Source of the DNA: Pseudomonas kermanshahensis
Lineage (GTDB): Bacteria; Pseudomonadota; Gammaproteobacteria; Pseudomonadales; Pseudomonadaceae
Direction: 5' to 3'
Assembly (NCBI RefSeq): GCF_014269205.2
Contig: NZ_JABWRY020000002.1
Span: 275,501 to 339,500, forward strand
DNA: 64,000 nt
Shown piece after piece: positions 42,195 to 51,410 of this stretch. The notes under the pieces are model-generated. The model was not told the origin of the DNA and made no database searches. It was given only the letters and a program-made list of their open reading frames with translations. A program made the translations under genes and the position numbers. The stretch's first letter is position 1. The number at the start of each line of letters is the position of its first letter.

Positions 42195-43982
42195 ATGCCA
42201 CACGAAGGCAGCCTTCTGCAAACCGCGGTGATCTTCCTGCTCGCTGCGGTCCTTGCTGTTCCCCTGGCCAAGCGCCTGCAACTGGGCGCCGTGATCGGCT
42301 ACCTGCTGGCCGGCGTGGCCATCGGCCCGCAGGCACTGGGGCTGATCCGCGATACCGAAAGCGTCGCGCACATCTCGGAACTGGGCGTGGTGCTGCTGTT
42401 GTTCATCATCGGCCTGGAACTGTCGCCCAAGCGTTTGTGGCTGATGCGCAAGTCGGTGTTCGGCGTGGGCGCTGCGCAGGTACTGCTGACCGGCGCAGTG
42501 ATTGGCGCCATCGCCCTGTTCGGCTTCGCCCAGTCACTGGCCGCCGCCTTGGTGCTGGGCCTGGGCCTGGCGCTGTCATCCACCGCCCTGGGCCTGCAGA
42601 GCCTGGCCGAAAGCAAGCAGCTCAACGCGCCGCACGGTCGCCTGGCGTTCGCCATCCTGCTGTTCCAGGACATCGCTGCCATTCCGCTGATTGCCCTGGT
42701 CCCGCTGCTGGCCGCCAGTGGCCCGGATACCGGCCACGGTGACAACCTTGAACATGCACTGAAGGTGTTCGCCAGCATCGCCGTGGTCATCGTGGGCGGC
42801 CGCTACTTACTGCGCCCGGTGTTCCGCATCGTCGCTCGCACCGGCCTGCCAGAAGTTTCAACCGCCACCGCACTGCTGGTGGTGATCGGCACCGCCTGGC
42901 TGATGGAAGAGGCCGGTATCTCCATGGCCTTGGGTGCATTCCTGGCCGGCCTGTTGCTGGCCGACTCGGAGTACCGGCATGAGCTGGAATCGCAGATCGA
43001 ACCGTTCAAAGGGCTGTTGCTGGGGCTGTTCTTCATCAGTGTCGGCATGGGCGCCAACCTCAGCCTGCTGCTGGAAATGCCGCTGGTGCTGCTGGGCCTG
43101 ACCCTGCTGCTGATCGCGGTCAAGCTGACCTTGCTGATAGTGGTCGGCCGGCTCGCCGGCGGCCTCAATAGCGCCAGCGCCCTGCGCTTGGGCATGGTGC
43201 TGGCGGCGGGTGGCGAGTTCGCCTTCGTTGTGTTCAAGCTGGGCAAGGACCAAGGCTTGTTCGACACCCAGACCTACGACCTGCTGATGATGACCATCAC
43301 CTTGTCGATGGCCATCACGCCCCTGTTGATGCTCGGCTGCGCCCGTGCCCTCAAGCGCCCGCAACCGCAGCGTGAAGTGCCCGAACAGTACAAGCAGATC
43401 CAGACCGATGCACCGCGCGTGGTGATCGTAGGCATGGGCCGCATGGGGCAGATCGTCTCGCGCATCCTGCGTGCCCAGAAGATCCCCTTCATCGCCCTGG
43501 AAACCTCGGTGGACGCCATCGAGATGACCCGCATGTTCGAGCAGGCCCCAGTGTTCTACGGCGACCCCCTGCGCCCCGAAGTGCTGCATGCGGCCAAGGT
43601 GGGCGAGGCGGAATACTTCGTGATCACCACCGACGACCCGGAAGTCACCACCCGCACGGCGGAGCGGGTCAAGCGCCTGTACCCGCACCTGAAAGTGCTG
43701 GCCCGGGCACGAAACCGCCAGCATGTGCACAAGCTGGTGGACGTGGGTGCCGAGCCCATTCGCGAGACGTTCTACTCAAGCCTGGAGCTGACCCGCCGTG
43801 CGCTGGTGGGGTTAGGGTTGAGTGACGAACAAGCGGCGGACCGTATTGCGCGGTTCACCCAGCATGACGAAGAAGTGCTGGAGGCGCAGGGGCAGGTGCG
43901 CGATGACCGGGCCAAGGTGATGCAGACGGCGAAGGAAGCGCGGGTGGAGTTGGAGCGGTTGTTTGATTCGGATGCGGATTGA
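42195..43982 (+). CDS. Kef-type monovalent cation:proton antiporter (CPA2)
   Basis: A 595-residue inner-membrane protein. The first 380 residues form about 12 membrane segments (LLQTAVIFLLAAVLAVPLAK, LAGVAIGPQALGL, LVLGLGLALSSTALGLQSLA); a TrkA-N/RCK domain begins near 405 (RVVIVGMGRMGQIVSRILRA), with EMTRMFEQAPVFYGD and YFVITTDDPEVT. KefB/KefC proteins export potassium and acidify the cytoplasm in response to electrophiles. The acidic pore residue is preserved in the ALVLGLG/SSTA region typical of this group. ATG at 42195 has GGAG upstream; ATG at 42180 is less likely. Confidence 0.9.
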   Translation: MPHEGSLLQTAVIFLLAAVLAVPLAKRLQLGAVIGYLLAGVAIGPQALGLIRDTESVAHISELGVVLLLFIIGLELSPKRLWLMRKSVFGVGAAQVLLTGAVIGAIALFGFAQSLAAALVLGLGLALSSTALGLQSLAESKQLNAPHGRLAFAILLFQDIAAIPLIALVPLLAASGPDTGHGDNLEHALKVFASIAVVIVGGRYLLRPVFRIVARTGLPEVSTATALLVVIGTAWLMEEAGISMALGAFLAGLLLADSEYRHELESQIEPFKGLLLGLFFISVGMGANLSLLLEMPLVLLGLTLLLIAVKLTLLIVVGRLAGGLNSASALRLGMVLAAGGEFAFVVFKLGKDQGLFDTQTYDLLMMTITLSMAITPLLMLGCARALKRPQPQREVPEQYKQIQTDAPRVVIVGMGRMGQIVSRILRAQKIPFIALETSVDAIEMTRMFEQAPVFYGDPLRPEVLHAAKVGEAEYFVITTDDPEVTTRTAERVKRLYPHLKVLARARNRQHVHKLVDVGAEPIRETFYSSLELTRRALVGLGLSDEQAADRIARFTQHDEEVLEAQGQVRDDRAKVMQTAKEARVELERLFDSDAD

Positions 43983-43985
43983 GTT

Positions 43986-44270
43986 TCAGGCAAACACCAG
44001 CCGCGTAATCTGGGGGTGCTCACGGTTCGCGGCTTGCCAGAGATCATAAGCCGCCTGTTCGGCAAGGTACTGCCGCGCATCGCCGAGGCCCGCCAGTTCA
44101 AGACGATAAGCCAGGTCCGCAGATAGGGCGGCACGCCCATTGAGTACGGTGGACAGTTGCCCCCGCGAATAGCCGAGATGGCGTGCAAGCCCCGAGACAC
44201 TCATGCCTATAGCAGGCAAAACGTCTTCGCGCAGAGACTCACCGGGATGGGGTGGATCATACATAGGCAT
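43986..44270 (-). CDS. higA: HigA-family antitoxin
   Basis: A 94-residue XRE protein, MPMYDPPHPGESLREDVLPA, the diagnostic HigA start, with HTH SVSGLARHLGYSRGQLSTVL. HigA antitoxins repress their own operon and neutralise the HigB ribonuclease. Start at 44270 (AGGAAG upstream). The partner toxin gene immediately upstream is broken, so this is an orphan antitoxin here. Confidence 0.9.
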   Translation of the reverse strand: MPMYDPPHPGESLREDVLPAIGMSVSGLARHLGYSRGQLSTVLNGRAALSADLAYRLELAGLGDARQYLAEQAAYDLWQAANREHPQITRLVFA

Positions 44271-44283
44271 GGGTTTCAGCTTC

Positions 44284-44371
44284 CTAGTGGTAGTCCAGAT
44301 AATCGACAAGTTCCACGTCGGTACCAACGAAGCGGAACACAAGACGCCAGTTGCCTGAAACTCTTGATCAT
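44284..44371 (-). pseudogene. higB: Internally deleted higB toxin remnant
   Basis: On the minus strand, an ATG at 44371 opens MIKSFR, the normal first residues of HigB. Within about six codons the sequence jumps to another frame reading GNWRLVFRFVG ... VDYLDYH and a TAG stop at 44284-44286, the normal C-terminus of HigB. About 60 central codons are missing and the two ends are out of frame. The remnant ends 13 bases before higA, the canonical spacing. Confidence 0.8.
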
Positions 44372-44587
44372 AGAGAACTGATCGTAAGGCCACGCCTTAC
44401 ACTTTTCAAGTCAACTATAGAATGGCGCATCCAAGTACTCCTGAAGAATTTCCGGACGCCCAGTCTGTTCTCAGGGACCTGAATTTGCGCGGTGATGCCG
44501 TCCACTATCTACGTGGGATGTTTCCCAAAATATTTCGATGTTGGGTTGGAGCTGCTGCGCAGCCATTCGCGGATAGGCTAAAACAGG

Positions 44588-47500
44588 TCAATCATCCGCC
44601 CGAACCGGCACCGTCAACCTGATCCGGCACCCGCCCAACTCCGAAACCTGAGCCTGCAACTGCCCACCATGGGCCTGAATCACCGAGCTGCAGATCGCCA
44701 GCCCCATCCCCAGTCCGCCACTCTTGGTGGTGTAGAACGCACCAAACACCCGCTCCAGCTCCTCTGGCGCAATCCCTGGCCCATTGTCGTCCACGCAAAT
44801 CTCCACCCCCGCCTCGACCACGGCAGACGTGATGCGCAACAGGCCATCGTCGCGGAACCCCGCCAGCGCTTCCAGGGCATTGGTGATCAGGTTGTAGATC
44901 AGCTGCTGCAACTGCACAGGGTCGGCCATGAGGCTCGTCGCGGCCTGCAGCCGGGTTTGCACCTTCACGCCGCCTTTCAAGGCATCCGAGGATGTCAGGC
45001 GCACCACTTCCAGAATCAGCGCATCGAGCTTCACCGGCTTGAGTTGCATCGGCGACTGTTTGGCCAGCGACCGCAGTGCGCGGACGATGTTGGCTGCCCG
45101 TTCACTGTCGTTGCGGATATCTTCCAGGCCGGCGATGGCTTCTTCCAGGTCGGGCTGGCCGCGCTTGAGCCAGCGCAGGCTGGCGGCCGCATTGGCGGCG
45201 ATGCCGAGCAGGGGCTGGCTGATCTCGTGGGCGATGGAGGCGGACAACTCGTTCATCACCTGCAGGTGCGCGCTGCGGGCAAGCTCTGCACGTGAGCGGC
45301 GCAGCTCGGCCTCCATCTGCGCGCGGCTCTGGTTGTCCTCGGCCAGGCGCGTATAGAACTTGGCCGTTTGCAGCGATACCGCAGCCTGCGAAGCGAGAAT
45401 CTCCAGCATGGCCAGGCGCTGGCTGCCGAACAGGTTCGGCACCAGGCGGTTTTCCAGGTAGACCAGGCCGATCAGCACACCCTGCAGCAGCAGCGGCAGG
45501 CACAGCACCGAGCGGGCGTTGCGTGCGTGCAGCTCCTGGCGAAACGCTTCTGGGCAGTCGCTGAGGGCGTCGTTCAACACCATGGGTTTCTTGGTGCGCA
45601 GGGTGGCATTGATGATCGACAGCGGCGCCTGGGTCAGGAACTTCTGGCAATTGTCCATGCGCACGTGCAGACCGGCATCGTCGATGTAGGCCAGCGCGGC
45701 CATCTGGAACTCGGCGCCGCTGACGATCAGCAGGGCACCGTGGTCGGCGCCGGAGTGCTGGGTCAGGTGGCCCATCAAGGTTTCGATCAGGCCCTCTAGC
45801 AATACCTCTTCGGACAGCGCGCGCGCGGCTTCCAGGCCGACTTCCAGGTCGAGCCTGGCCTGGCTGGCAGAGCGGTAGGTCTCCTGCACGGGCTGGGTGC
45901 GCAGGAACGGGTGCAGGGTTTCGAGCTGGCGCACCTTACCCGTAGCACCCCAGATGTGGAAGCAGTCACGGGCAATGCGCAGGTGCAGGTTGGCGCCAGA
46001 GATCAAGCCACTGGGGATGCACACTTCAGCCAGTTGCTCGTGGGCCAGGGCCTGCTCATGGATGAAGCCGGCGGCCGTGGCGGCGATCTGGGCCTGGTCG
46101 AAGCAGCGGATGGCAGCCAGGCCATCGCCGCTGAGCTTGGCGATCACGCCCTCGATCAGCAGAAGCTTGTTGCGGAAGGTGACCGGGTTGAAGCTCGCCC
46201 ACGCAGCAAAGCGCTCGCGCAATTCGTGCAGCGCAGCCAATTTGCCCATCGCGCTGCCCGGGGCTTCCGGGCTGCCCAGGGTCAGGCCGCGGAACAGGTG
46301 GTAGTCGGCCAGGTTGATGTGTGCAGGGGCGGCCCAGGCATGGCTGCCGGCGCTGGCGAGTAGGTGTACGGCCTGATTGATATCGCCCAGGTAAAAGGCC
46401 GACATGCCGGCGTAGAGGTGCTTGAAGAACAGCGTGGTGCAGGACTTTATGCTGTGCACGCGGGCTTCGGCAGGCGCTTCGCACCCCGAGCGCGACGCAA
46501 GGCCGACTCTGCCACTGCTGCCGGTCATGACAGCGACGAACGCTTGCTGGGCCAAGAGGATGTGTTCGACATCGCTGTAGCCGTAGCCGCGAACGGTGCC
46601 CAACCCTTGCTCCACTTCGCCGCTGACTTCCTGCAAGGGTTGGCCCATGAACAGTGAGTCGGAAACCAGGTGATTGCGGGCATAGCAGGCCATCGCCAGG
46701 TCGCCGCTCAGGCGCGGCGATTCGACCGCTTCCAGTGCCGTGCGCCGGGCAAACTCCATCGGCGCGGTCCAGGCGCTGACCTGGTCGAGCGCGAGCAGGG
46801 CGCTGGTCAAGTCGGCCTCGAAACCGTGCCGCTCGATCAGCTTGAGCGCCGCCAGGCAATAAGCATGGCCGTCATGGTAGGCGGCAAAGCGCTCGGCCGC
46901 CATCACGCCGAACCAGGCCAGGCCATAAGTACTGCCGGGGGCGACGCCGTGGAGCAATGACAGCTCCATGATCTTGGCCAGGTGCAGGAAGCAGAGGTCG
47001 TCCTTGACGAAGAACGATGATGAAAGGGTCGCCAGCAGCGCGATTGCCACCGCCGCGTCTTCCGAATCGGCCCTGGGCAACGATTCCAGGCAATGACGGC
47101 CCTTGTTCTCGATCAGGGCGTGGACACGGCCATAGGCTGCCTCGACTTGCTCGGGGTGGATGCCCTGGGCAAGCGTGATGCCCAACAGCTCAAGGCCGCC
47201 GATGGCGCACGCGATGGCGGCTGGGTAGTCCGAACGCAAGGTATGCAGGCGTGCTTCAAGCTTGCATACCCGGGCCTTGTCGAGCGCCGATAGCGCACGC
47301 TGGTGGCATTCGAGGATGCGAACTTCGGCTTGTGGCATGCGTGACAGTTGCATGTCGCACTCTGCGGCCAGGCAGGCGATGGTAAAGGCGTGGTTCGCCT
47401 GGCTGCCGAGCGTGATGCCGAGGCGCAGCAGTTCGTCGGCCGCCTGCAGGTAGCCGGCGGCCTGCTCATAGGCGGCATTGTCGCGCGCCCGCAACGCGGC

Positions 47501-49690
47501 CTCCTGCAGCAGCACCAGAAACCCTTCGCAGTCGCTGGCAGCAAATGCATGCGGGCTGGCCAACTGCACCTGGTTGGCGATTTCGAACACCGCGTCGTGT
47601 TGAGCCGTTTGCCAGGCCGCCCGCATGGTTTGGGCAATATGCGCGTGCAGCGCCGGCCGCTCGCGCGATGGGGTGAGTGCGTAGGCGGCGTCCAGTACGC
47701 GATCATGCGAGAACACCAGCGCCTTGTGCCCCGGCAGCAGGAAGCCCGCGCCAATCAATGCCTTGAGCTGTTCGGCCAGTTGCTCGGCGGGCAGTGGCAG
47801 CATGCGGCGCAGCAGGCGTTCGTCGCATCGGCCACCCGCGGCGCTGGCAAAGCGCAGCACAGTGCGCTGGGCTTCAGGCAGGCGTGCCAGGCGATGGACC
47901 ATCAGGTCGGCGACGTTGTCGGCATAGCGGTGTTGCGCTACTGCTGGCAGCGACCACGACCAGCGCATGGTCTGGGTGTCGAAGGTGAACAACTGGTCCT
48001 CGACCATCGCCCCGAGGATCTGGTGGATGAAGAACGGGTTGCCAGCGGTCTTCGCATGCACCAGCTCGGCGAGCTGCAAGGCAGCGTCAGGCGCGGCGTG
48101 GTAGCGCTCGCTGATCATCTCCATCACGGCGCCGACGGTGAGGGGGCGTAGGTCTAGGGTGGTGCTACGGATGGACGCCGGGGTAACCAGGGGCTTGCTG
48201 CCGGGTGGTGCATCGCTGCGCCGGGCGAAGATCAACAGCAGGTTGCTGGGTGCTTGCTCCAGCAGCTCATCAAGCAAGTGCAGCGTGGCGTCGTCAGCCC
48301 ACTGCATGTCATCGAGAAACAGCGCCAATGGGCGCCCGGGGCGGCTGAACACCTGCAGGAATTCGACGATCGCTCGCAGCTCTTTCTGCAAGGCCAGCCG
48401 TGTGGGCTTTTCCGGGAACTCGGCCATGGGGCCGATCACCAGCTTCAAGTCTGGGGCCAGCTTGCCCAGCAAACGGCCGCGCCCTTTGATGCGCCGCAGA
48501 ATTTCACGGCGCAGCGCGTCAAGGTCATCGCGGTTCTTGGCCAGCAATTGGGTGGTCAGCGAACCGAGAATCTCGATCCAGGGCCCATAGGGCACCGCCC
48601 GTTCCAGGCTGTTGCACTTGCCACTGGCCCAATAACCCTCGGCGCCGCCCTTGAGCGCTGCCTGTACCAGGCTGGACTTGCCCATGCCGGTAGCGCCCTT
48701 GATGAACAGGGCCTGGGGCGCGCTGTCGCGGCGCAATGCCTTGAGCAGCAGGGTGATGACCTTCTGCTCGGCTGTGCGGCCATAAAGGCGTTCGTGGTTG
48801 GGCGAAAGGGGGTCAGCGCTGCCAGGCTCGAAATCTTCGATGGCCTGGGCCGCCAGCCACTGCCGCTGGCAGTGAGCAAAGTCCACCGCCAGCGCACGGG
48901 CGGTCTGGTAGCGGGCATCGGGCTCTTTGGCCAGGGCCTTGGCGAGGATGCGGCTGAGCGGCTGCGGCACGCGGTTGTCGACCTCGATGGCCGCCCGTGG
49001 CTGCACGCCGGCATGCAGCTGGCGCCAGTGCAGTGTGTCGCGCCCGGCGAGCGGCAACTCGCCCAGCAAAAGCTGGTACAGGATGGCACCCAGCGCATAG
49101 ATATCGCTGCGTTGGTCGCTGCTGGAGCCGAGGGGGCAGATCTGTTCCGGCGCCAGGTAGGACCAGTTGCCGATGGGGGCGCCTTGCTCGCTGATGAGCG
49201 AGTGCGCATCCGCGCGAAACCCGCCAAGCCTCACCCGCTGCGCGTGCTGCACGCAGATATGCGCGGGTTGCAAGGCACCGTGCAGTACGTTGGCAGCGTG
49301 TGCCAGCGCCAATGCTGATGCGGCTTTGACGGCGATGTCGAGGAAGCCGGGGAGCGCTGCCGGGCCTTGAGCGATGAGGTCGGCGACCGAGCGGCCGCCC
49401 GTATACACCAGCAGCGGCCCTTCAGCCGAACGCACGTAGGCCGAGGGCATCACCGCCCACTCCGGGTCGAGGCGCAGGCGATAATCGCGCTCCAGGCGCT
49501 GGCAGGCAGCAGGGGATTCGATCGGGGCCCGCACAGCGATCCAGGCCTGCCCCGTGCCGGGGTCACACAGGCGGAAGTAGGTCAGCTCGCCTTCCTGCCC
49601 CAGGCGAGTGATGTCGCACCGATTCAACCAGCCCTCGTCGATTGACTGGTCATAATCGATGGGCCTGTAAGCGAGGCGTTCATCGAGCAT
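44588..49690 (-). CDS. Pseudokinase-AAA ATPase-GAF-histidine kinase signalling protein
   Basis: A 1,700-residue cytoplasmic sensor. Domains in order: protein-kinase-like fold (1-275); AAA/STAND-type ATPase (about 300-560) with Walker A GATGMGKSSLV near 330 and Walker B LALFLDDMQWAD near 460; a long helical repeat region (600-1250); GAF (about 1300-1440); HisKA with SIAHEISQP near 1487; HATPase with NLITNALEA, DNGPGIAP and GLGMGLAI. The kinase-like part keeps the fold pattern (YLAPEQICPLG, DIYALGAILYQLL) but the catalytic loop reads LHGALQPAHI instead of HRDLKPxN and DFG is GGF, so it should be inactive. ATG 49690 has AGGGGG upstream. Divergent from two response-regulator genes. Confidence 0.9.
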   Translation of the reverse strand: MLDERLAYRPIDYDQSIDEGWLNRCDITRLGQEGELTYFRLCDPGTGQAWIAVRAPIESPAACQRLERDYRLRLDPEWAVMPSAYVRSAEGPLLVYTGGRSVADLIAQGPAALPGFLDIAVKAASALALAHAANVLHGALQPAHICVQHAQRVRLGGFRADAHSLISEQGAPIGNWSYLAPEQICPLGSSSDQRSDIYALGAILYQLLLGELPLAGRDTLHWRQLHAGVQPRAAIEVDNRVPQPLSRILAKALAKEPDARYQTARALAVDFAHCQRQWLAAQAIEDFEPGSADPLSPNHERLYGRTAEQKVITLLLKALRRDSAPQALFIKGATGMGKSSLVQAALKGGAEGYWASGKCNSLERAVPYGPWIEILGSLTTQLLAKNRDDLDALRREILRRIKGRGRLLGKLAPDLKLVIGPMAEFPEKPTRLALQKELRAIVEFLQVFSRPGRPLALFLDDMQWADDATLHLLDELLEQAPSNLLLIFARRSDAPPGSKPLVTPASIRSTTLDLRPLTVGAVMEMISERYHAAPDAALQLAELVHAKTAGNPFFIHQILGAMVEDQLFTFDTQTMRWSWSLPAVAQHRYADNVADLMVHRLARLPEAQRTVLRFASAAGGRCDERLLRRMLPLPAEQLAEQLKALIGAGFLLPGHKALVFSHDRVLDAAYALTPSRERPALHAHIAQTMRAAWQTAQHDAVFEIANQVQLASPHAFAASDCEGFLVLLQEAALRARDNAAYEQAAGYLQAADELLRLGITLGSQANHAFTIACLAAECDMQLSRMPQAEVRILECHQRALSALDKARVCKLEARLHTLRSDYPAAIACAIGGLELLGITLAQGIHPEQVEAAYGRVHALIENKGRHCLESLPRADSEDAAVAIALLATLSSSFFVKDDLCFLHLAKIMELSLLHGVAPGSTYGLAWFGVMAAERFAAYHDGHAYCLAALKLIERHGFEADLTSALLALDQVSAWTAPMEFARRTALEAVESPRLSGDLAMACYARNHLVSDSLFMGQPLQEVSGEVEQGLGTVRGYGYSDVEHILLAQQAFVAVMTGSSGRVGLASRSGCEAPAEARVHSIKSCTTLFFKHLYAGMSAFYLGDINQAVHLLASAGSHAWAAPAHINLADYHLFRGLTLGSPEAPGSAMGKLAALHELRERFAAWASFNPVTFRNKLLLIEGVIAKLSGDGLAAIRCFDQAQIAATAAGFIHEQALAHEQLAEVCIPSGLISGANLHLRIARDCFHIWGATGKVRQLETLHPFLRTQPVQETYRSASQARLDLEVGLEAARALSEEVLLEGLIETLMGHLTQHSGADHGALLIVSGAEFQMAALAYIDDAGLHVRMDNCQKFLTQAPLSIINATLRTKKPMVLNDALSDCPEAFRQELHARNARSVLCLPLLLQGVLIGLVYLENRLVPNLFGSQRLAMLEILASQAAVSLQTAKFYTRLAEDNQSRAQMEAELRRSRAELARSAHLQVMNELSASIAHEISQPLLGIAANAAASLRWLKRGQPDLEEAIAGLEDIRNDSERAANIVRALRSLAKQSPMQLKPVKLDALILEVVRLTSSDALKGGVKVQTRLQAATSLMADPVQLQQLIYNLITNALEALAGFRDDGLLRITSAVVEAGVEICVDDNGPGIAPEELERVFGAFYTTKSGGLGMGLAICSSVIQAHGGQLQAQVSELGGCRIRLTVPVRADD

Positions 49691-49934
49691 CAAGCACCCC
49701 CTGCTAACCACATCCAAGGGCGCGAGTATACGCAGCGATCCCCCCGCGCATGCGCGGGCCAGACGGCTTGGCAGGAACGGGAACCATCTTGACCGTTATC
49801 GTCCCCTTGGCCGTGGCGGGCGCTTGTATAGTCCAAGGCCAACCTATCCCTCGGGATAATTGTATGAATGCGGGCGCTGGCCTAGATTGCACGGGGCTGC
49901 GCAACCGCCCGGACCCGTGAGACTCGAGAAGACC

Positions 49935-50927
49935 ATGATCCGATTTGGCAATGCCCAGGTGTCGCTGGAGCGACGAGAAGCGTTTCTCGACGGCAAGCCG
50001 ATCGTGTTGGGCGGGCGCGCTTTCGAGGTGCTGGCAACACTGATCCGCGCCAAAGGCCGTGTGGTTGGCAAGGACGAGCTGTTCAGCCAGGTGTGGGCCG
50101 GCACGGTGGTCGAAGACAACAACCTGCAGGTGCAGATCTCCTTGTTGCGCAAGGCGTTCGGTGACCGCGGCCTGATCCAGACCGTGCCACGCCGCGGCTA
50201 TCGGCTGGCATCTGAAGTGGCCCTCGACCTGCCGGCGAGACCCTTGAGCAACGCTTCGCTAGCCTTCGACCTCGATACGGCTGAGCCCGCGGCTGATTGC
50301 GCAGCGGTGCCCGTGCTGGTGGTGGATGACGACCCATCGGTGCTCAACGCCTTGGGGCGCCTCTTTCGCTCGCACGACATTGTGCATCGCCTGTACGCCT
50401 CGGCTGAGGCGCTGCTTGAAGCGCATGCCGACACGCCTTATGCCTGCCTGTTGCTGGACATGAACCTGCCTGAGGCCAGCGGTTTGGAGCTGCAGGCGAT
50501 GGTGCGTCGGCTCGACCTGCCCTGGCCGATCGTGTTCATGACCGGCCACGGCACTATTCCCATGACCGTTCAGGCGATGCGTGCGGGTGCTGTGGAGTTC
50601 CTGACCAAGCCCTTTGATGAGACGCAATTGCTGACCCTGCTGACGGCGCTGCGTGCCCGTGCGCTGACGGCTGGGCGCGCGTGGCGGCATACACGGCAAG
50701 TCAGGGAAAAGTACGCGCGCCTGACCCAACGTGAGCGGCAGGTGTTCGCGCTGGTGGTCGGCGGGTTGTCGCACAAACAGATTGCCAAAGAGATTGGCAC
50801 CAGCGAGGTGACGACCAAGGTGCACAAAAAGAACATCATGAACAAGATGCAGTCCCGCTCGCTGGTCGAACTGGTCGCCATGCACAACGTGCTCGAGGCC
50901 CGTGCCGAGGGCCAGGGCGCCGCATGA
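49935..50927 (+). CDS. Response regulator with winged-helix, receiver and LuxR-type HTH domains
   Basis: A 330-residue regulator of unusual build. Residues 1-100 form an OmpR/CadC-type winged helix (LGGRAFEVLATLIRAKGRVV, NNLQVQISLLRKAF, TVPRRGYRL). Residues 130-250 form a receiver: acidic VLVVDDDPS, phosphoacceptor Asp in CLLLDMNLPEASG, and Lys in EFLTKPFD. Residues 265-325 are a LuxR/FixJ HTH (LTQRERQVFALVVGGLSHKQ, TSEVTTKVHKKNIM). Two different DNA-binding domains around one receiver is rare. ATG at 49935; start weakly supported by GAGAAG. Divergent from the 1,700-residue kinase and overlapping the next gene by four bases. Confidence 0.88.
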   Translation: MIRFGNAQVSLERREAFLDGKPIVLGGRAFEVLATLIRAKGRVVGKDELFSQVWAGTVVEDNNLQVQISLLRKAFGDRGLIQTVPRRGYRLASEVALDLPARPLSNASLAFDLDTAEPAADCAAVPVLVVDDDPSVLNALGRLFRSHDIVHRLYASAEALLEAHADTPYACLLLDMNLPEASGLELQAMVRRLDLPWPIVFMTGHGTIPMTVQAMRAGAVEFLTKPFDETQLLTLLTALRARALTAGRAWRHTRQVREKYARLTQRERQVFALVVGGLSHKQIAKEIGTSEVTTKVHKKNIMNKMQSRSLVELVAMHNVLEARAEGQGAA

Positions 50928-51310
50928 ACCCCGAGGTTGAACGCGACAGGGCGTGGGTGTGCATCGTCGACGATGATGCGTCTGTGCGCAAAAGCCTGGC
51001 CAACCTGCTGCGAGCGACAGGCTTCGGCGCATTGCTGTTTGGTTCGGGCGAAGAGTTCTTGGCCTCGACGCTGGCGCGCGAGGCCGGGTGTGCGTTGCTG
51101 GACTTGAAGATGCCTGGGCTTTCCGGGCTAGATGTGCTGCGTGAGCTGGCGCGCAGGGGCTGGCGGCTGCCGGTCGTCTGCATGTCGGCGCATTGGGACG
51201 ACATGGCGCTGAAGGCTGCGCAGCGCCATGGGGCGGTGGCGTGCCTGGGCAAGCCGTTTTCTGAAGAGGCGTTGCTGGCGGCGGTTGAGGCGGCGTTGGT
51301 CGACCGATAA
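50924..51310 (+). CDS. Solo receiver protein (FixJ-type)
   Basis: A 128-residue single receiver domain: VCIVDDDASVRKSLANLL, Asp in ALLDLKMPGLSGLD, Thr/Ser position in VVCMSAH and Lys in ACLGKPFSE. It overlaps the preceding gene by ATGA, so translation is probably coupled. It has no output domain and may act as a phosphate sink or an adaptor between the large kinase and the two-HTH regulator. Confidence 0.88.
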   Translation: MNPEVERDRAWVCIVDDDASVRKSLANLLRATGFGALLFGSGEEFLASTLAREAGCALLDLKMPGLSGLDVLRELARRGWRLPVVCMSAHWDDMALKAAQRHGAVACLGKPFSEEALLAAVEAALVDR

Positions 51311-51350
51311 CGCCGCACAGCCTCCCCCGGGCGGAGGCGGGCGCTGTACG

Positions 51351-51394
51351 TGTAGGCGCGGCCTTGCGTCGCGATGGGCCGCAAAGCGGCCCCA
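51351..51394. repeat. Single half-REP-like hairpin
   Basis: TGTAGGCGCGGCCTTGCGTC/GCGATGGGCCGCAAAGCGGCCCC: a short arm plus the GGCCGC-AAA-GCGGCC hairpin that accompanies several REP pairs in the window. Lies after the solo receiver gene. Confidence 0.5.
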
Positions 51395-51410
51395 AAATCG
51401 CGGATTCAGA

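Noticed and set aside
44422..44622. 66-codon plus-strand frame between higA and the large kinase
   Set aside because: No ribosome-binding site, no recognisable family, and it runs into the 3' end of the convergent kinase gene.
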